Of a stretch of DNA of 64,000 nucleotides, positions 10,937 through 23,312 are shown piece by piece. This DNA comes from Areca catechu. Lineage: Eukaryota > Streptophyta > Magnoliopsida > Arecales > Arecaceae. The notes beneath the pieces are model-generated. The model saw only the letters and a program-made list of their open reading frames with translations. It made no database searches and was not told the origin of the DNA. Where the stretch lies: NCBI GenBank assembly GCA_021397845.1, contig CM038044.1, positions 42,642,354 to 42,706,353 of the forward strand. The letters run 5' to 3'. Each line of letters begins with the position of its first letter. Within the stretch, counting starts at the first letter, position 1. A program made the position numbers and the translations under genes.

Positions 10937-10987
10937 TGATGCGGGATGGGATGGTGACGAGTGATGTGCCATGCTTATCTTGATTTT

Positions 10988-11059
<72 letters not shown>

Positions 11060-12624
11060 ATTTTGAGAGCAATAATTGATATCCTAATAGCAAAAGCAAA
11101 CAGGAAGACCTAAAGAAAATAAAGTAACAACTAGTTATCGAAATTACGTACCCGTATGCGGATCTTGTCAAACAACTGTAAGGAAGGATCATGGTGATTG
11201 AGAAACCATCCTATACTAGGTTTTTTACTTTCAAGTTTCAGATCTAGAGGAAGGGAAGGGGTTTAGATTTACCAATATGCTTTGAAATTCTCTCGATTGA
11301 AGATCTAGATCACAACAGTTTAGAGTTGACGAACCTGACTTCAAAACCGATCAATCAGGCATCTGGACTCCAGTCACACTGGTTCCAAAGCAAGGACTCC
11401 GATCTTCAGAGTTGGATCTCGAAAAGGTGGTTGATTATGCTTCTGGGATCTTCTTCTTCAACTTGCTTCAGGAATCTCTTCAAAGGATTAGATGTAGACC
11501 TTAAGGAACCTTCAAATGGCAAACTTGGTAAAAGAACTAGAACTGATAACTGTAGAGCGTCGCACCTTACGAAACTTGGACGTTGCACCCAAGTTGTTCT
11601 AGGCGTCTCACCTAGCACCTTCAAGCAAGCTAGCTATGGAGGAATTGGAAATTTGGATGTCACACCCAAGTTGTTCTAGGCGTCTCACCTAGCACCTTCA
11701 AGCAAACTAGCCATAGAGGAATTGGAGAAAATGCAACAGTACTTTATCTTTTCATTACTCAAAATGTCATTGCTTACAAAGAAGGGTTTTAGGCTCTATT
11801 TATAGCCTCATTACAAGTAGAAAGATGGGTTCAAATTTAAAATAAAAGAAGAGGAAATTACAATTAAGGTTTTGGAAAAGGAGCCAATGCTTCATAAAGA
11901 TAGTTATCTTGACTTGATCTTCCACCCTTTGATCTTCTCCCTTTTCTTTCCTTGGTTGATTGAAGTGAAATTTGCTATATTTAAATGGGAGTGGAGCCCA
12001 CCCAAAACACTTCCAAGAGAGAATTCATGGAGAAGGGAAGAGAATTTGTGAAAGGTAGAAAAGCTTTAACCAACTCTCTTAAATGCCTTCAAAGCTTGTG
12101 CCATTTAACTCTCTTAAATACCTTCAAAGCTTGTGCCATTTAATTCTTCATTTAAGACTCCTTGATTGCTGCCCTCAAAAACTTTCTTCAAGAAACTCCC
12201 TCCACCTTTAAAGCTCTTTAATTGCTGCCTTCATAAAGCTCCTTCAAGAAACTCCCTCCATCTTTAAAGCTCTTTAATTGCTGCCTTCATAAAGCTCCTT
12301 CAAGAAACTCCCTCCACCTTTAAAGCTCTTTATTTAGTGAGAGAATACGTGAAAAATTTTCTTGGAAAAAAGAATAGGCGTGGTGCTTCCTTTCTTCAAG
12401 TAGCCAAATAAATGTGGATGTGGTCCCCTCTTAACTTTCTTCATATTATGTAGACTTAGTCAACTCCATACAAAAATAACTTAGGTCCCATTAAAATCCA
12501 AAATGGACCCAAAGACTAAAATACTAGACCCAAACAACAATTTAGACCCAATTGAACCAATTAGAACTTAATAATAGAGATAAGATGACATGGATGCTTC
12601 TTTCTGGCTTTGGTGTCCCCACCA
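10937..12624 (-). repeat. Element E 3' LTR with TA microsatellite and 56-bp repeats
   Basis: This LTR is 1688 bp. It contains a pure TA run at 10989-11055 (67 bp, against about 16 bp in the other LTR). About three copies of a 56-bp unit (CTGCCTTCATAAAGC...TTTAATTG) lie at about 12168-12332, against two in the other LTR. The complement of about 11795-11805 reads TATAAATAGAG, a good TATA box for the minus-strand transcript. Two near-repeats of a GGCGTC(T/A)CACCTAGCACCTTCAAGC-like block lie at about 11600-11705. Confidence 0.92.
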
Positions 12625-13262
12625 ATTCTTCCCAAGTGGGAGGAACTCGACCCTGTCGAGTAAGGGTCAGCTCTGCTCAGGTACCTCTCAAGGAAATCCG
12701 AATCAATCTTATGTAGATCCTCCCGAGTTATCCAAGAATCATCGAAATCGGGATGTCCTTGCCAATGAACCAAGTATCGCTGGTAGTCCTTGTTCCAAGT
12801 AACAATCGTTTTGTCATCCAGAATTTGTTCAACCCTATCTCTCCGATTTGAGGTTTTGGCCAATAGACAATCAGGGATAGGCTCAGTCTCAAGATTGGGG
12901 TTAGGCCCAAACGGCTCACTAGGTAGCAATATCGGCTCCCTATACTCTGCAAGATCTGATACGTCGAAAGTTGGACTTATGTCTAAATCTGGTGGTAACT
13001 CAATCTCATAAGCATTAGATCCAAACTTACAAATTATTTTGAAAGGTCCTGCACTTCGAGCATGTAATTTCTTGATCGTTCTAGAAGGAAATCGCTCAGG
13101 TCTGAGCCTGATCGTAACTTGGTCCCCTACTTTAAATTCTTTAAATCTTTTATTTGAATTAGCCGTTTGTTTATATGAGTCAATGCTCTCTTTAATTTTT
13201 TTAATGATTTCATGATGCAAGTTCTTTATGTGTTGTGCAAATGATTCAGCAGACTCAGATAT
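12561..13262 (-). CDS. Element E integrase tail and chromodomain (5' end cut by copia F)
   Basis: The open minus frame covers the integrase C-terminus (RLRPERFPSRTIKKLHARSAGP, DLAEYREP) and a chromodomain (EQILDDKTIVTWN.DYQRYLVHWQG, FDDSWITRE) that would bind modified histone tails and steer integration to heterochromatin. The first Met is at 13220. Homologous frame continues to 13262, where copia F interrupts, and resumes at 23313. The C-terminus (RIGGDTKARKK...) reads about 20 codons into the LTR, through the polypurine tract, a layout shared by A and T. No stop is present, although the catalytic half of the integrase is deleted. Confidence 0.85.
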   Translation of the reverse strand: MSESAESFAQHIKNLHHEIIKKIKESIDSYKQTANSNKRFKEFKVGDQVTIRLRPERFPSRTIKKLHARSAGPFKIICKFGSNAYEIELPPDLDISPTFDVSDLAEYREPILLPSEPFGPNPNLETEPIPDCLLAKTSNRRDRVEQILDDKTIVTWNKDYQRYLVHWQGHPDFDDSWITREDLHKIDSDFLERYLSRADPYSTGSSSSHLGRIGGDTKARKKHPCHLISIIKF

Positions 13263-15620
13263 TGTTGGGAATTGTGTCCCAAAGCCAACCGCCTGGGTTG
13301 TAGGCGGTTGTGCTGAATATTGTACTCTTTCTTTGAATTAATAAGATATTATTTTTGGCAGCTCATCACATATTATTTTCCTGAAATGAACTCTTTCCAT
13401 GTGATGAAGTCCTTAGGACTACACTGACTTCGATACAGAGAGGATGTATCGAGTGATCCTTAAACCCTGTTCATAACCAAAGGATATATTGTACTGGACG
13501 ATAATACATCAAGTATAGGTTGTTGTAGTTCACATCGTTTGGTTGTCCTCTTGACCAAATGAGTGTGGTGACACTGATGTGATCTACAAGTAGGATATGT
13601 GGTATCTCATTGAACGTGACTCCGTGCAGCCCCTTTCTGCGAAAGGAAAACTCACGATTGGATATGGGTATATATGTCCCTCTGACCTGAGGTCATCACG
13701 GTAGCTTGCAAGCAATTCCCTGTGCTTTGGTGCCGGACTACCCGGTTTTTTAATCTGGTGATGGAAGGTTTCTGGGTACAGGCAAGTACTTGTGGGGCAG
13801 TGATGGACCAAGATGGAATTGACCTGTCCAAATAGTTTGGATTGAATCTCTCGCCGTATCTCAATTTAGCAAATCCTCGATCGGGGTAGCCCTAGTGAAG
13901 AGTCACTGGGCTAGCGAGGTTGAGACATGTAGTCAACTGACTCAGTCTGGGTTGGCAGCCCAATCTCAGTCGTCCTGAGCATTAGAGGACAAAGGGATGA
14001 ATTATACAGTAACCATATGCCAGAGGTTCGATAGTTTGCTCCCGCATCTTCGACCTATCTGGACGCCGGGACCCATTGCTAGATGGTTTCCTGTGCTGGT
14101 ACTAGAATTGTTCTAGTGCTACCATTTAGGTTCGAACCTATGAGGTCACACGCCACAGAGGATAACTCTCTGATCCGGATACCGATTATGATTGGGAATC
14201 GTCTCGATTTTATGATCACAGTATTTTTGAGCACTCTTTTTCTTGTCTTGCCCTTGTCTATGTCAACCTAAAATTGTTCCGGGTTGACCAGGACTACACT
14301 AGGATTTTTCTGAATCAGTTTTAAACTGATTCGGAGCTCGTTTCGGCCTCCAATTGGTTGTGAACCAATTGAACCAATTTAATTGGGCTTGAACCGGTTC
14401 AATTGGATTGAACCAAGTGGTTTAATGGGATTGAACCATTTTTGGGATTGGACCGGTTTTCTTTTGAACCGGTATTTTACTTCTCCCTTGACCATTTTAC
14501 ACGTTAGAGAGGTTTTACGTTGGATTTTTTTCCAAGCGTCAAGAAGCCCATTCGACCGCAACTTCTCCTCCTGGCGTTGTCCCTTCTTCTCCCTCCACCG
14601 GTTGCTCTAACTCCCATTTATCTGCTGTTAAATGGAATGACAGCTACTACCTCTTCCTCTCCCAGCCTCTCCATCTCCCTCTCCTTGCTGCCCTATAAAT
14701 CCATGCTGAAGTCCCCTGTTTCAAAGTGAAGTTTTTCAGCCATGAAAAACAGCATGATTTTTCCTCCTGGTGTTTCTTCTTTGAGAGGTTGAGAGATCCC
14801 CAGATTGAGAGCTTAGACTCTCCTCGTATAGGCTGGGTTTTGGAGGGTGAGAGGGAGAGTTTCAAGGCCATTTTACTTGTCCATTTGAGTGCTCAAAGTT
14901 CTGCACTGCAGCAAAGAAGTCTGCTATTTTCTGTGACCGTGTAACTCACTTCCAGTGGCTAGCAACGTGTGTGGAGGTGGATCGGAGGGCCCCCGGCGTG
15001 TCTCCCCTCTAGAGGGAGTATCCTTCTACTCCTGGGAACAAGCCACGCGAGCCGGGATCGCTGCTGCAGCTCCCAACGCGAAGAACAAGTTGCTGTTTCA
15101 GTTCTGCTGCAGTAAATCTAGCAGCAGACTTTGGCGAATTTCTATATTTTTTTGGCTAAGTTTTTCTTGCAGATTTCAATAGGAGATCGAAGAGCACTTG
15201 TCCAAGTTGCCGCTGCTGAATTTTGGAAGCAAACGGAGGCCCGAAAGGCAGTGTTCCGATGCCATTTTGAAAGCCCAAAACAGAGTTTTCAGCAGTCCAA
15301 CGAAGAAGAAGACTGAAATACGTTTATCCCACTTATTCCAGCCTATTCCAGTTTTATCCCAGAGTTATTCCAGCTGGAATAAGGTATGAAAAAAAAATTA
15401 TTTTTTTTCATGCATGATTTGAATTTTTAATTCAAATATTTTATAAGTATTTTATATCATTTTACATGCCTGTTTGCAACTAGAATTAGATTAGTTTCTG
15501 GGCGGAGCATATTTTCGCTGCGCGGATTTTAAAAAGGTTTTTAAAATCCAATCTGCTCCCGCAGTTGTTTGCATGCCTAGTGTAGGATTATGTCAAACCA
15601 CTAGCACCTGCTTTCTTTCA
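13263..15620 (+). repeat. Copia F 5' LTR
   Basis: The TG...CA bounded 2358-bp repeat has a TATA box CCTATAAATCC at about 14691-14701. The region before it contains short inverted and near-palindromic blocks (AATTGG/CCAATT repeats at about 14340-14420). The LTR ends at 15620, one base before the primer site. Small ORFs inside it show no domain. Confidence 0.92.
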
Positions 15621-17157
15621 GTGGTATCAGAGCCAGGTTGCATGTGTAATCTAATCTAGTATGCATGTTTAATAGATTAAAATTGGTTTAATCTAATATG
15701 TATCCAAATTTCTTTTTGGAACCTAGTTGAGACCTTCACCATGACCGTGTGTCTTTGACACGATGCGGATCGTCTGTGTTGGCCTCTTCAGAAGGATCCT
15801 TAAAGAATATTAAAAATTAAAAATTGTTTTAATTTGGTGATACATGATTTTAGGCATGTTTAATATGAATATAAAATATGTGTAAAATATCTTGATGCAT
15901 GATTTTTTCTTTTATGTAAAATTGTTTTACATAGAGACTTAATTAAAAATTATTTTAATTAAGAGTTTGGCTTATTAAAAAAATTTTTTTAGGTTTATGA
16001 AATCTAATCAAAATTTGCATAAGCCATTTTGGGTTAATTGGGTTAGCTGACTAGTTGGGTCCATAACTGGGTTAGACCTAAGTTTAGTTGAACTGGATTA
16101 CAAGAAGATTAAACAAAAGTTGTTTAAGGCCCTTCTTTAGAACTATCTAAAAGTTAGATTAGTTGATCCGTTCATCTAAAATGGATCCAATTAGTGGCTC
16201 AGTGGACGCCCGAGTCTTTAAGCTAGTCTGATCGAGTCTGGTAAACCGACTGGTGTCGAGGTAGGTTTGGCATTGTGATCATGGTTGTACGAGGCTACCT
16301 CTTTCCTGGCCAACTTGGTTGGTGTCTAGGAAAGATGGTTAATGGTGGATACTCACCCATGATCTCACCTACCTGGCTAGTCGAGTCGACCAGAACTGAT
16401 TGGAAAAGCTCAATGACTCGAGTTAACTCATGTCACCCAGGTTGATCGGTCTGACTGATCTATAGGTGCCCATGGATCGTTTGTTGATTTAGTTCAACCC
16501 TCCTGAAATCTGATTGATTCAGTGGGAGGATGATCCATGTCCTTGTCTTTTCTTCTGTCACAACTAAAAAAAAAAAAACCCTCTAAAATTATTAGGTCCT
16601 TAAAAAGACTAAGTCAAGGAGTTGACAGTGTCTTAGCCTCCCATTAAGTCAGTTAGAAGTGTGTCCACTAACTTGGTGTGCATCGGCAGTTCCAAAGAAC
16701 GGGTGTACATCCGGCGACTGGAATTTCTATCTGATCGATGATGGTTCAGTGCAACCTCCTTAACGGGACCAGGTGGGCCGGCCAAAGTCGGGCTTGGTCT
16801 TTAGTTAGCTAGAAGCATTGGATTTGTCATTTTAATGGTTGGACCTAACCATAGACCCGCAATAGGAGGCCCCAAGGCCGATTGGGGTGTTCTCAGGGGC
16901 AAAATGAAATACTGAAAATTGTTTAGGGAAACAATTGGTTTACGAACCTACCTTTAGGCTCGTATGGGAGAGCCGACCAAAGTCGGGCTCAAGCGAGGCC
17001 TATTGGATTTCAGTACCCACTTGAAAAAGTGTTTTCACGGATTGGAGTTAGAGGCTACCAATCTAAAAAATTAGTGGGAGAAACCTTAAGACTAAAGTCC
17101 AAATCTTTTGGTTAAATTATTAATTCATACACTAATTTGGTATTATTTTCTTTTCAG
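15621..17157 (+). promoter_or_regulatory. Copia F leader with initiator tRNA-Met primer-binding site (15622-15634)
   Basis: TGGTATCAGAGCC at 15622-15634 matches initiator tRNA-Met and sits one base from the LTR. The leader of about 1.5 kb is non-coding and AT-rich near 15790-16010. A closely related leader, reversed, occurs in copia H at about 37120-38693, which supports the boundaries. The CDS start is taken as the ATG at 17158 (MSSNLSLWSLL), directly after TTTTCAG. Confidence 0.87.
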
Positions 17158-18966
17158 ATGTCTTCTAATTTATCGCTCTGGTCACTTCTCGATAACAAGA
17201 AGTTAATGGGTCATAACTTCGATAGTTGGTATCGAAGGTTGAGAATCGTTCTGGAGCATGAACGGATCCTTTATGTGATAACGGATCCGGTACCTGAAAT
17301 CCCTCCCGCTAATGCATGGAGTGCGGTCAGAGATGCTTATCTGAAGTGGGTCTCTAATCGGACTACTATCCGTTGCATTATGTTAGCGGCGATGAACGAC
17401 GAGTTCAGTCGCAAATTCGAGGAGGCCCAACCTGATGAAATCCTTCAAAAGTTGAAGGAATCCTTTGGCACCCCGGATGATGTAGAATGGTACAAAGTGT
17501 CTTGTTCCATCTACAACTCCAAGATGCTGAATGGTGGTTCAGTCACTGATCATGTATTGTACATGATCGAGCTGATTGAAAAACTGGGCAAACTCGGATG
17601 CCCCTTGCACGAGCAGTTCGGCAAGGATGCGATCCTGAATTCTCTTCCCTCCTCCTATCTTGATTTTCTCGATCATTACAGAATGAACAAGCCTGCAGTC
17701 AACTACCATGGTCTTTTGGGATTGCTGCAGACTTTCGAGAAAGACCACCGACTGAATAAGGGGGTGGTAAATTTAGTGGGAGGAAGTAGAGGTCGTCATC
17801 CCTTTAAGAAAGGGAAGAAGAAAACAAATAAAAAGGGAAAGAAGGTGCAGAATGCTCCTGGCCCTAGTCAGACCAGGAAGTATAAGGCTGATCAATCTTC
17901 TGCAGAGTGTTTCTACTACAAGAAGAAAGGACACTGGAAGAGGAACTGTCATCTTTATATTTCGTCCCTTGATTCGAACAGGCCGAGGAAGCAGAAGTCT
18001 GCTGAACAAGGTATTTATATGATAAAACATTGTAATTACTCAATTGTTGATACTACTAACTGGGTATTGGATACTGGTAGTCAAATTCACGTTTGTAATT
18101 CGTTACAGGGACTTCAAGTTAGCAGAAGATTTGAAGATGGAGAACAGTTTCTGAGCGTCGGGAATGGAAATCGTGTTTCAGTACTGGCGGTCGGAGTCCT
18201 GTGTCTTATCTTTGAGTCTTGTACTGTCGAACTAGTCGACTGTCACTATTGTCCTAGTTTCATTATGAGCATAATCTCTATAGGCCTTTTGGCCAATTGT
18301 GATTTTGAACTATCAATAAAAGGAGGTTTTTGCAATGTTATTTTGAATAACTCTGTTATAATGAAAGCTAGATTAAATAATGGCATATATGTACTATCAA
18401 GGCCTGTTAGTGTAATGTACACTTCTAGCAAACGCCCAAGGTTAGATAATGTCAATGATTTGTATCTTTGGCACTGTAGGCTAGATCATATTAACCAAAA
18501 TAGGATAAACAAGATGCAAGGAGATGGACTCTTCGAGGTCAGTGATTCTGAATCACTGTCCACTTGTGAATCCTGTTTACTTGGTAAAATGATCAAGTCA
18601 CCTTTTACTGGAAAATGTGAACGAGCTACAGAACTTCTAAGTCTAATACAAACTGATGTATGTGGACCGATGACAGTTAGTGCCAGAGGAGGATACAAAT
18701 ATTTCATTACTTTTACAGACGACTTTTCAAGGTTCGGTTATGTCTTTTTAACGAGACATAAGTCCGAGTCGTTTGAAATGTTCAAACGATACCGTAATGA
18801 AGTAGAAAAGCAAACTGGAAAAAGTATTAAAACCCTTCGATCTGATCGAGGTGGTGAATACTTATCTGGTGAATTTTTGACATATCTTGAGGAGAATGGA
18901 ATTCTCTCACAGTGGACTCCTCCAAGAACACCACAGTTGAATGGTGTGTCCGAAAGGAGGAATTGA
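17158..18966 (+). pseudogene. Copia F gag, protease and integrase (first open part of polyprotein)
   Basis: About 600 codons are open. The copia-type gag has FDSWYRRLRIVLEHE and MLAAMNDE, and a Lys-rich basic tract at about 17800-17880. The zinc knuckle (about 17910-17950) reads CFYYKKKGHWKRNC, with the second Cys changed to Tyr. Protease has the active site WVLDTGSQ at about 18060. Integrase has an HHCC-type finger (LWHCRLDH ... CESC), then first D in LIQTDVCGP, second D in LRSDRGGEY and E in NGVSERRN. The frame ends at a TGA at 18964-18966 that fits CGA-to-TGA within the integrase core. All catalytic residues are visible. Confidence 0.9.
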
Positions 18967-20931
18967 ACCTTGTTGAACATGGTTCGATCCATGATGGGTT
19001 TTGCAACTTTGCCGCTATCCTTTTGGGGATATGCGCTTCAGACAACCTGTTACTTATTAAATGATGTTCCAAGTAAGTCTGTTGTCTCCACTCCGTATGA
19101 GATATGGACTGGACGTAAACCCTCAATCTCACACCTTCGGGTCTGGGGTTGTCCGGCTTATGTAAAGCATTTAGACACAGATAAACTTGGTCCTAGGTCT
19201 GATCGGTGTTTATTCATTGGTTATCCTAAGGAAACCATAAGGTATTTCCTCTACTTGGAGAATGAACAAAAGGTGTTCGTTGCTCTTAGAGCTATCTTTT
19301 TGGAAAAGGAGTTCCTTGGAAAAGGAACTATAGCCTCTAAGATTAAACTTGATGAAGTTCAGCCAATATAAGAACCTGCACACTCTAAGGACATCGTAGA
19401 ACCGGCTGTGATTGAATCACACCCAGAACCCATTAGGAGATCCGGTAGAATACCGCGTCAGCCAGACAGATACTATGGTTTCTTGGTCCGGGACGACGAT
19501 CCCATTGAGCTTGATGAGAACAATGAGGATCCGATCACCTATATGGATGCACTTCAGAGATCTGACTCTGAGGCATGGCTTGGAGCCATGCGATCCGAAA
19601 TGGAGTCCATGGAAATCAACAATGTTTGGACATTGGTTGATCCGCCTGAAGGAATAAAACCCATCGGGTGTAAATGGATCTTCAAGAGGAAAAGGAGCGC
19701 AGATGGGAAGGTAGAGACCTATAAAGCCCGTCTAGTTGCCTAGGGGTATCGTCAGCGATATGGTATCGACTATGACGAGACTTTCTCCCCTGTGGCAATG
19801 CTCTAGTCCATTCGGATCATGCTTGCTTTGGCAGCATATTTTGATTACGATATCTGGTAGATGGATGTCCGAACCGCTTTCCTAAATGGGGAGCTGGAAG
19901 AGGAGGTGTATATGATACAGTCTGAAGGGTTCACATCCACAGATGAATTAAAAGTATGCAAGTTGCAAAGGTCCATCTATGGACTCAAGCAAGCATCTCG
20001 AAGTTGGAACTTACGGTTTGATAGGTGTATCAAATCGTACGGCTTCGTTAGGAACGGAGAAGAACCATGCATCTATAAATGGGTTAATGGTTCTGTGATT
20101 GTATTCCTAGTACTGTATGTTGACGACATTCTCTTAATCGGAAATGATGTCGCAGCATTACAAGGAATAAAGGTCTGGTTATCATCTCAGTTCTCCATGA
20201 AGGACTTGGGTGAAGCTTCTTACATACTAGGTATGAAGATCTATAGAGATAGATCTAAGAAGCTTTTGGGACTGTCCCAGTCTATGTACATTGACACCGT
20301 GCTGAAACGGTTCAGCATGGAAAATTCCAAGAAAGGCTATCTCCCGATAGGTTCTGGAATTACTCTTTCCAGGAAGGATTGTGCGACAACTCCAGAGGAA
20401 AGAGAGCGCATGAGTAGAGTACCTTATGCTTCTGTAGTAGGCTCTATCATGTATGCTATGACTTGTACTAGACCAGACATGGCATACTCACTAGGAGTAG
20501 TGAGCAGATACCAGTCTGACCCAGGTGAGGCGCATTGGAAGGTAGTTAAGTCCATCCTTAAGTATTTGAGAAATACTAAAGATCAATGGCTGATTTATGG
20601 AGAACCTGACTTGAAACTTGTGGGGTACTCTGACTCCAGTTTTCAGTCGGATAGAGATGATAGCAAGAGTGTGTTAGGGTTTGTATTTACCCTAAATGGA
20701 GGAGCAATCTGCTGAAAAAGTTCCAAGCAGGCAATTGTTGCAAACTCGGTATGGGAAGTAGAATATATTGCAGCATCAGATGCATCAAAGGAAGCTGTAT
20801 GGTTGCGGAAGATCAATCTTCTGAAGATCGATGGAAAAGAAAATCTGGCCGACCCCTTCACTAAAGCCCTCGGAATAAAAGAGTTCGACTATTGTAAATG
20901 GGAAATAGGTATTAGATACTCTTCTGATTAG
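18967..20931 (+). pseudogene. Copia F integrase end, reverse transcriptase and truncated RNase H
   Basis: The polyprotein continues in the same frame after the TGA with the integrase C-terminus (PYEIWTGRKPS, VWGCPAYV). There is a TAA at about 19369, then RT (GCKWIFKRK, KARLVA, MDVRTAFLNGELEEEVYM, YGLKQASR). The catalytic YVDD is at 20116-20127. Stops at 19741, about 19806 and about 19858 fit CAG-to-TAG. RNase H begins (VGYSDSSFQSD, where the usual DADW-like motif is DSSF) but is shortened. After WLRKINLL the sequence jumps to NLADPFTKAL, so roughly 60 residues of the usual C-terminal half are missing. The product cannot be made intact. Confidence 0.88.
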
Positions 20932-20940
20932 CTTTAGTAC

Positions 20941-20950
20941 AAGTGGGAGT
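20941..20950 (+). promoter_or_regulatory. Copia F polypurine tract
   Basis: AAGTGGGAGT lies immediately before the TGTTGGG start of the 3' LTR, the expected plus-strand primer position. Confidence 0.8.
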
Positions 20951-23312
20951 TGTTGGGAATTGTGTCTCAAAGCCAATCGCCTGGGTTGTAGGTGGTTATG
21001 CTGAATATTGTACTCTTTCTTTGAATTAATAAGATATTATTTTTGGCAGCTCATGACATATTATTTTCCTGAAATGAACTCTTTCCATGTGATGAAGTCC
21101 TTAGGACTACACTGACTTCGATACAGAGAGGATGTATCGAGTGGTCCTTAAACCCTGTTCATAACCAAAGGATATATTGTACTGGATGGTAATATATCAA
21201 GTATAGGTTATTGTAGTTCACATCGTTTGGTTATCCTCTTGACCAAATGAGTGTGGTGACACTGATGTGATCTACAAGTGGGATATGTGGTATCTCATTG
21301 AACGTGACTCCGGGCAGCCCTTTTCTGCCAAAGGGAAACTCATGATTGGATATGGGTATATGTGTCCCTCTGACCTGAGGTCATCATGGTAGCTTGCAAG
21401 CAACTCCCTGTGCTTTAGTGCCGGACTACCCGGATTTTTAATCTGGTGACGGAAGGTTTCTGGGTACAGGCAAGTACTTGTGGAGCAGTGATGGACCAAG
21501 ATGGAATTGACCTGTCCAAACAGTTTGGATTGAATGTCTCGCCGTATCTCAATTTAGCAATTCCTCGACCGGGGTAGCCCTAGTGAAGAGTCACTGGGCT
21601 TGCGAGGTTGAGACACGTAGTCGACTGACTCAGTCTGGGTTGGCAGCCCAATCTCAGTCGTCCTGAGCATTAGAGGTCAAAGGGATGAATTATACAGCAA
21701 CCATATGCCAGAGGTTCGATAGTTTGCTCCCGCATCTTCGACCTATCCGGACACCGGGACCCATTGCTAGATGGTTTCTTGTGCTGGTACTAGAATTGTT
21801 CTAGTGCTACCATTTCGGTTCGAACCTATGAGGTCACACGCCATAGAGGATAACTCTCTGATCCGGATACCGATTATGATTGGGAATCATCTCAATTTTA
21901 TGGTCACAGTATTTTTGAGCACTCTTTTTCCCGTCTTTCCCTTGTCTGTGTCAACCAAAAATTGTTCCGGGTTGACCAGGACTGCGCCAGGATTTTTCTG
22001 AATCAGTTTTGAACTGATTCGGAGCTCGTTTCGGCCTCCAATTGGTTGTGAACCAATTGAACCAATTTAATTGGGCTTGAACCGATTCAATTGGATTGAA
22101 CCAAGTGGTTTAATGGGATTAAACCATTTTTTGGATTGGACCGGTTTTCTTTTGAACCGGTATTTTACTTCTCCCTTGTCCGTTTTACACGTTAGAGAGG
22201 TTTTACGTTGGATTTTTTTCCAAGCGTCAAGAAGCCCATTCGACCGCAACTTCTTCTCCTCCTGACGCCGTCCCTTCTTCTCCCTCCACCGATTGCTCTA
22301 ACTCCCATTTATCTGCTGTTAAATGGAATGGCAGCTGCTGCCTCTTCCTCTCCCAGCCTCTCCATCTCCCTCTCCTTGCTGCCCTATATATCCATGCTGC
22401 AGTCCCCTGTTTCAAAGTGAAGTTTTTTCAGCCGTGAAAAACAGCATGATTTTTCCTCCTGGTGTTTCTTCTTTTAGAGGTTGAGAGATCCCCAGATTGA
22501 GAGCTTAGGCTCTCCTCATATAGGCTGGGTTTTGGAGGGTGAGAGGGAGAGTTTCAAGGCCATTTTACTTGTCCATTTGAGTGCTCAAAATTCTGCACTG
22601 CAGCAAAGAAGTCTGCTATTTTCTGTGACCGTGTAACTCACTTCCAGCGGCTAGCACCGCGTGTGGAGGTGGATCGGAGGGCCCCCGACATGTCTCCCCT
22701 CTAGAGGGAGTATCCTTCTACTCCTGGGAACAAGCCATGCGAGCCGGAATCGCTGTTGCAGCTCCCAACGCGAAGAACAAGTTGCTGTTTCAGTTCTGCT
22801 GCAGTAAATCTAGCAGCAGACTTTGGCAAATTTTTATATTTTTTTGGCTAAGTTTTTCTTTCAGATTTCAATTGGAGATCGAAGAGCACTTATCCAAGTT
22901 GCCGTTGCTAAATTTTGGGAGCAAACGGAGGCCCGGATGGCAGTGTTCCGATGCCATTTTGAAAGCCCAAAACAGAGTTTTCAGCAGTCCAACGAAGAAG
23001 AAGACTGGAATAAGTTTATCCCACTTATTCCAACCTATTCCAGTTTTATCCCAGAGTTATTCCAGCTGGAATATGGTATGAAAAAAAAATTATTTTTTTT
23101 CATGCATGATTTGAATTTTTAATTCAAATATTTTATAAATATTTTATATCATTTTACATGCCTGTTTACAACTAGAATTAGATTAGTTTCTGGGCGGAGT
23201 AGATTTCCGCTGCGCGGATTTTAAAAAGGTTTTTAAAATCCAATCTGCTCCCGCAGTTGTTTGCATGCCTAGTGTAGGATAATGTCAAACCACTAGCACC
23301 TACTTTCTTTCA
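20951..23312 (+). repeat. Copia F 3' LTR
   Basis: The second copy of the LTR is 2362 bp. It shares both ends with the left copy and differs by a few percent, mostly transitions. Its TATA region reads CCCTATATATCC at about 22381-22392. It is followed by GTACATTAATAGG, which is element E integrase sequence. Confidence 0.92.

Larger units (their letters stand above)
13263..23312 (+). mobile_element. Copia element F, full length with long LTRs, decayed
   Basis: This Ty1/copia element has LTRs at 13263-15620 (2358 bp) and 20951-23312 (2362 bp), beginning TGTTGGGAATTG and ending CTTTCA. A tRNA-Met primer site lies at the left and a polypurine tract at the right. Domain order protease, integrase, RT, RNase H is the copia order. 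A 268-bp LTR sample shows about 3.7 percent divergence. It lies inside E's integrase tail. The flanking pentamers (GATAT on the left, GTACA on the right) do not match, so there is no target duplication. The gag and long LTRs suggest the Tork/Angela group, but that is uncertain. Confidence 0.92.

Noticed and set aside
10989..11055. TA run as a possible replication or hairpin element
   Set aside because: It is a simple microsatellite that expanded in one LTR only; the partner LTR has about 16 bp.
15622..15634. tRNA gene at the TGGTATCAGAGCC sites
   Set aside because: Only the 12-13 bases complementary to the tRNA 3' end are present. These are primer-binding sites, not tRNA genes.
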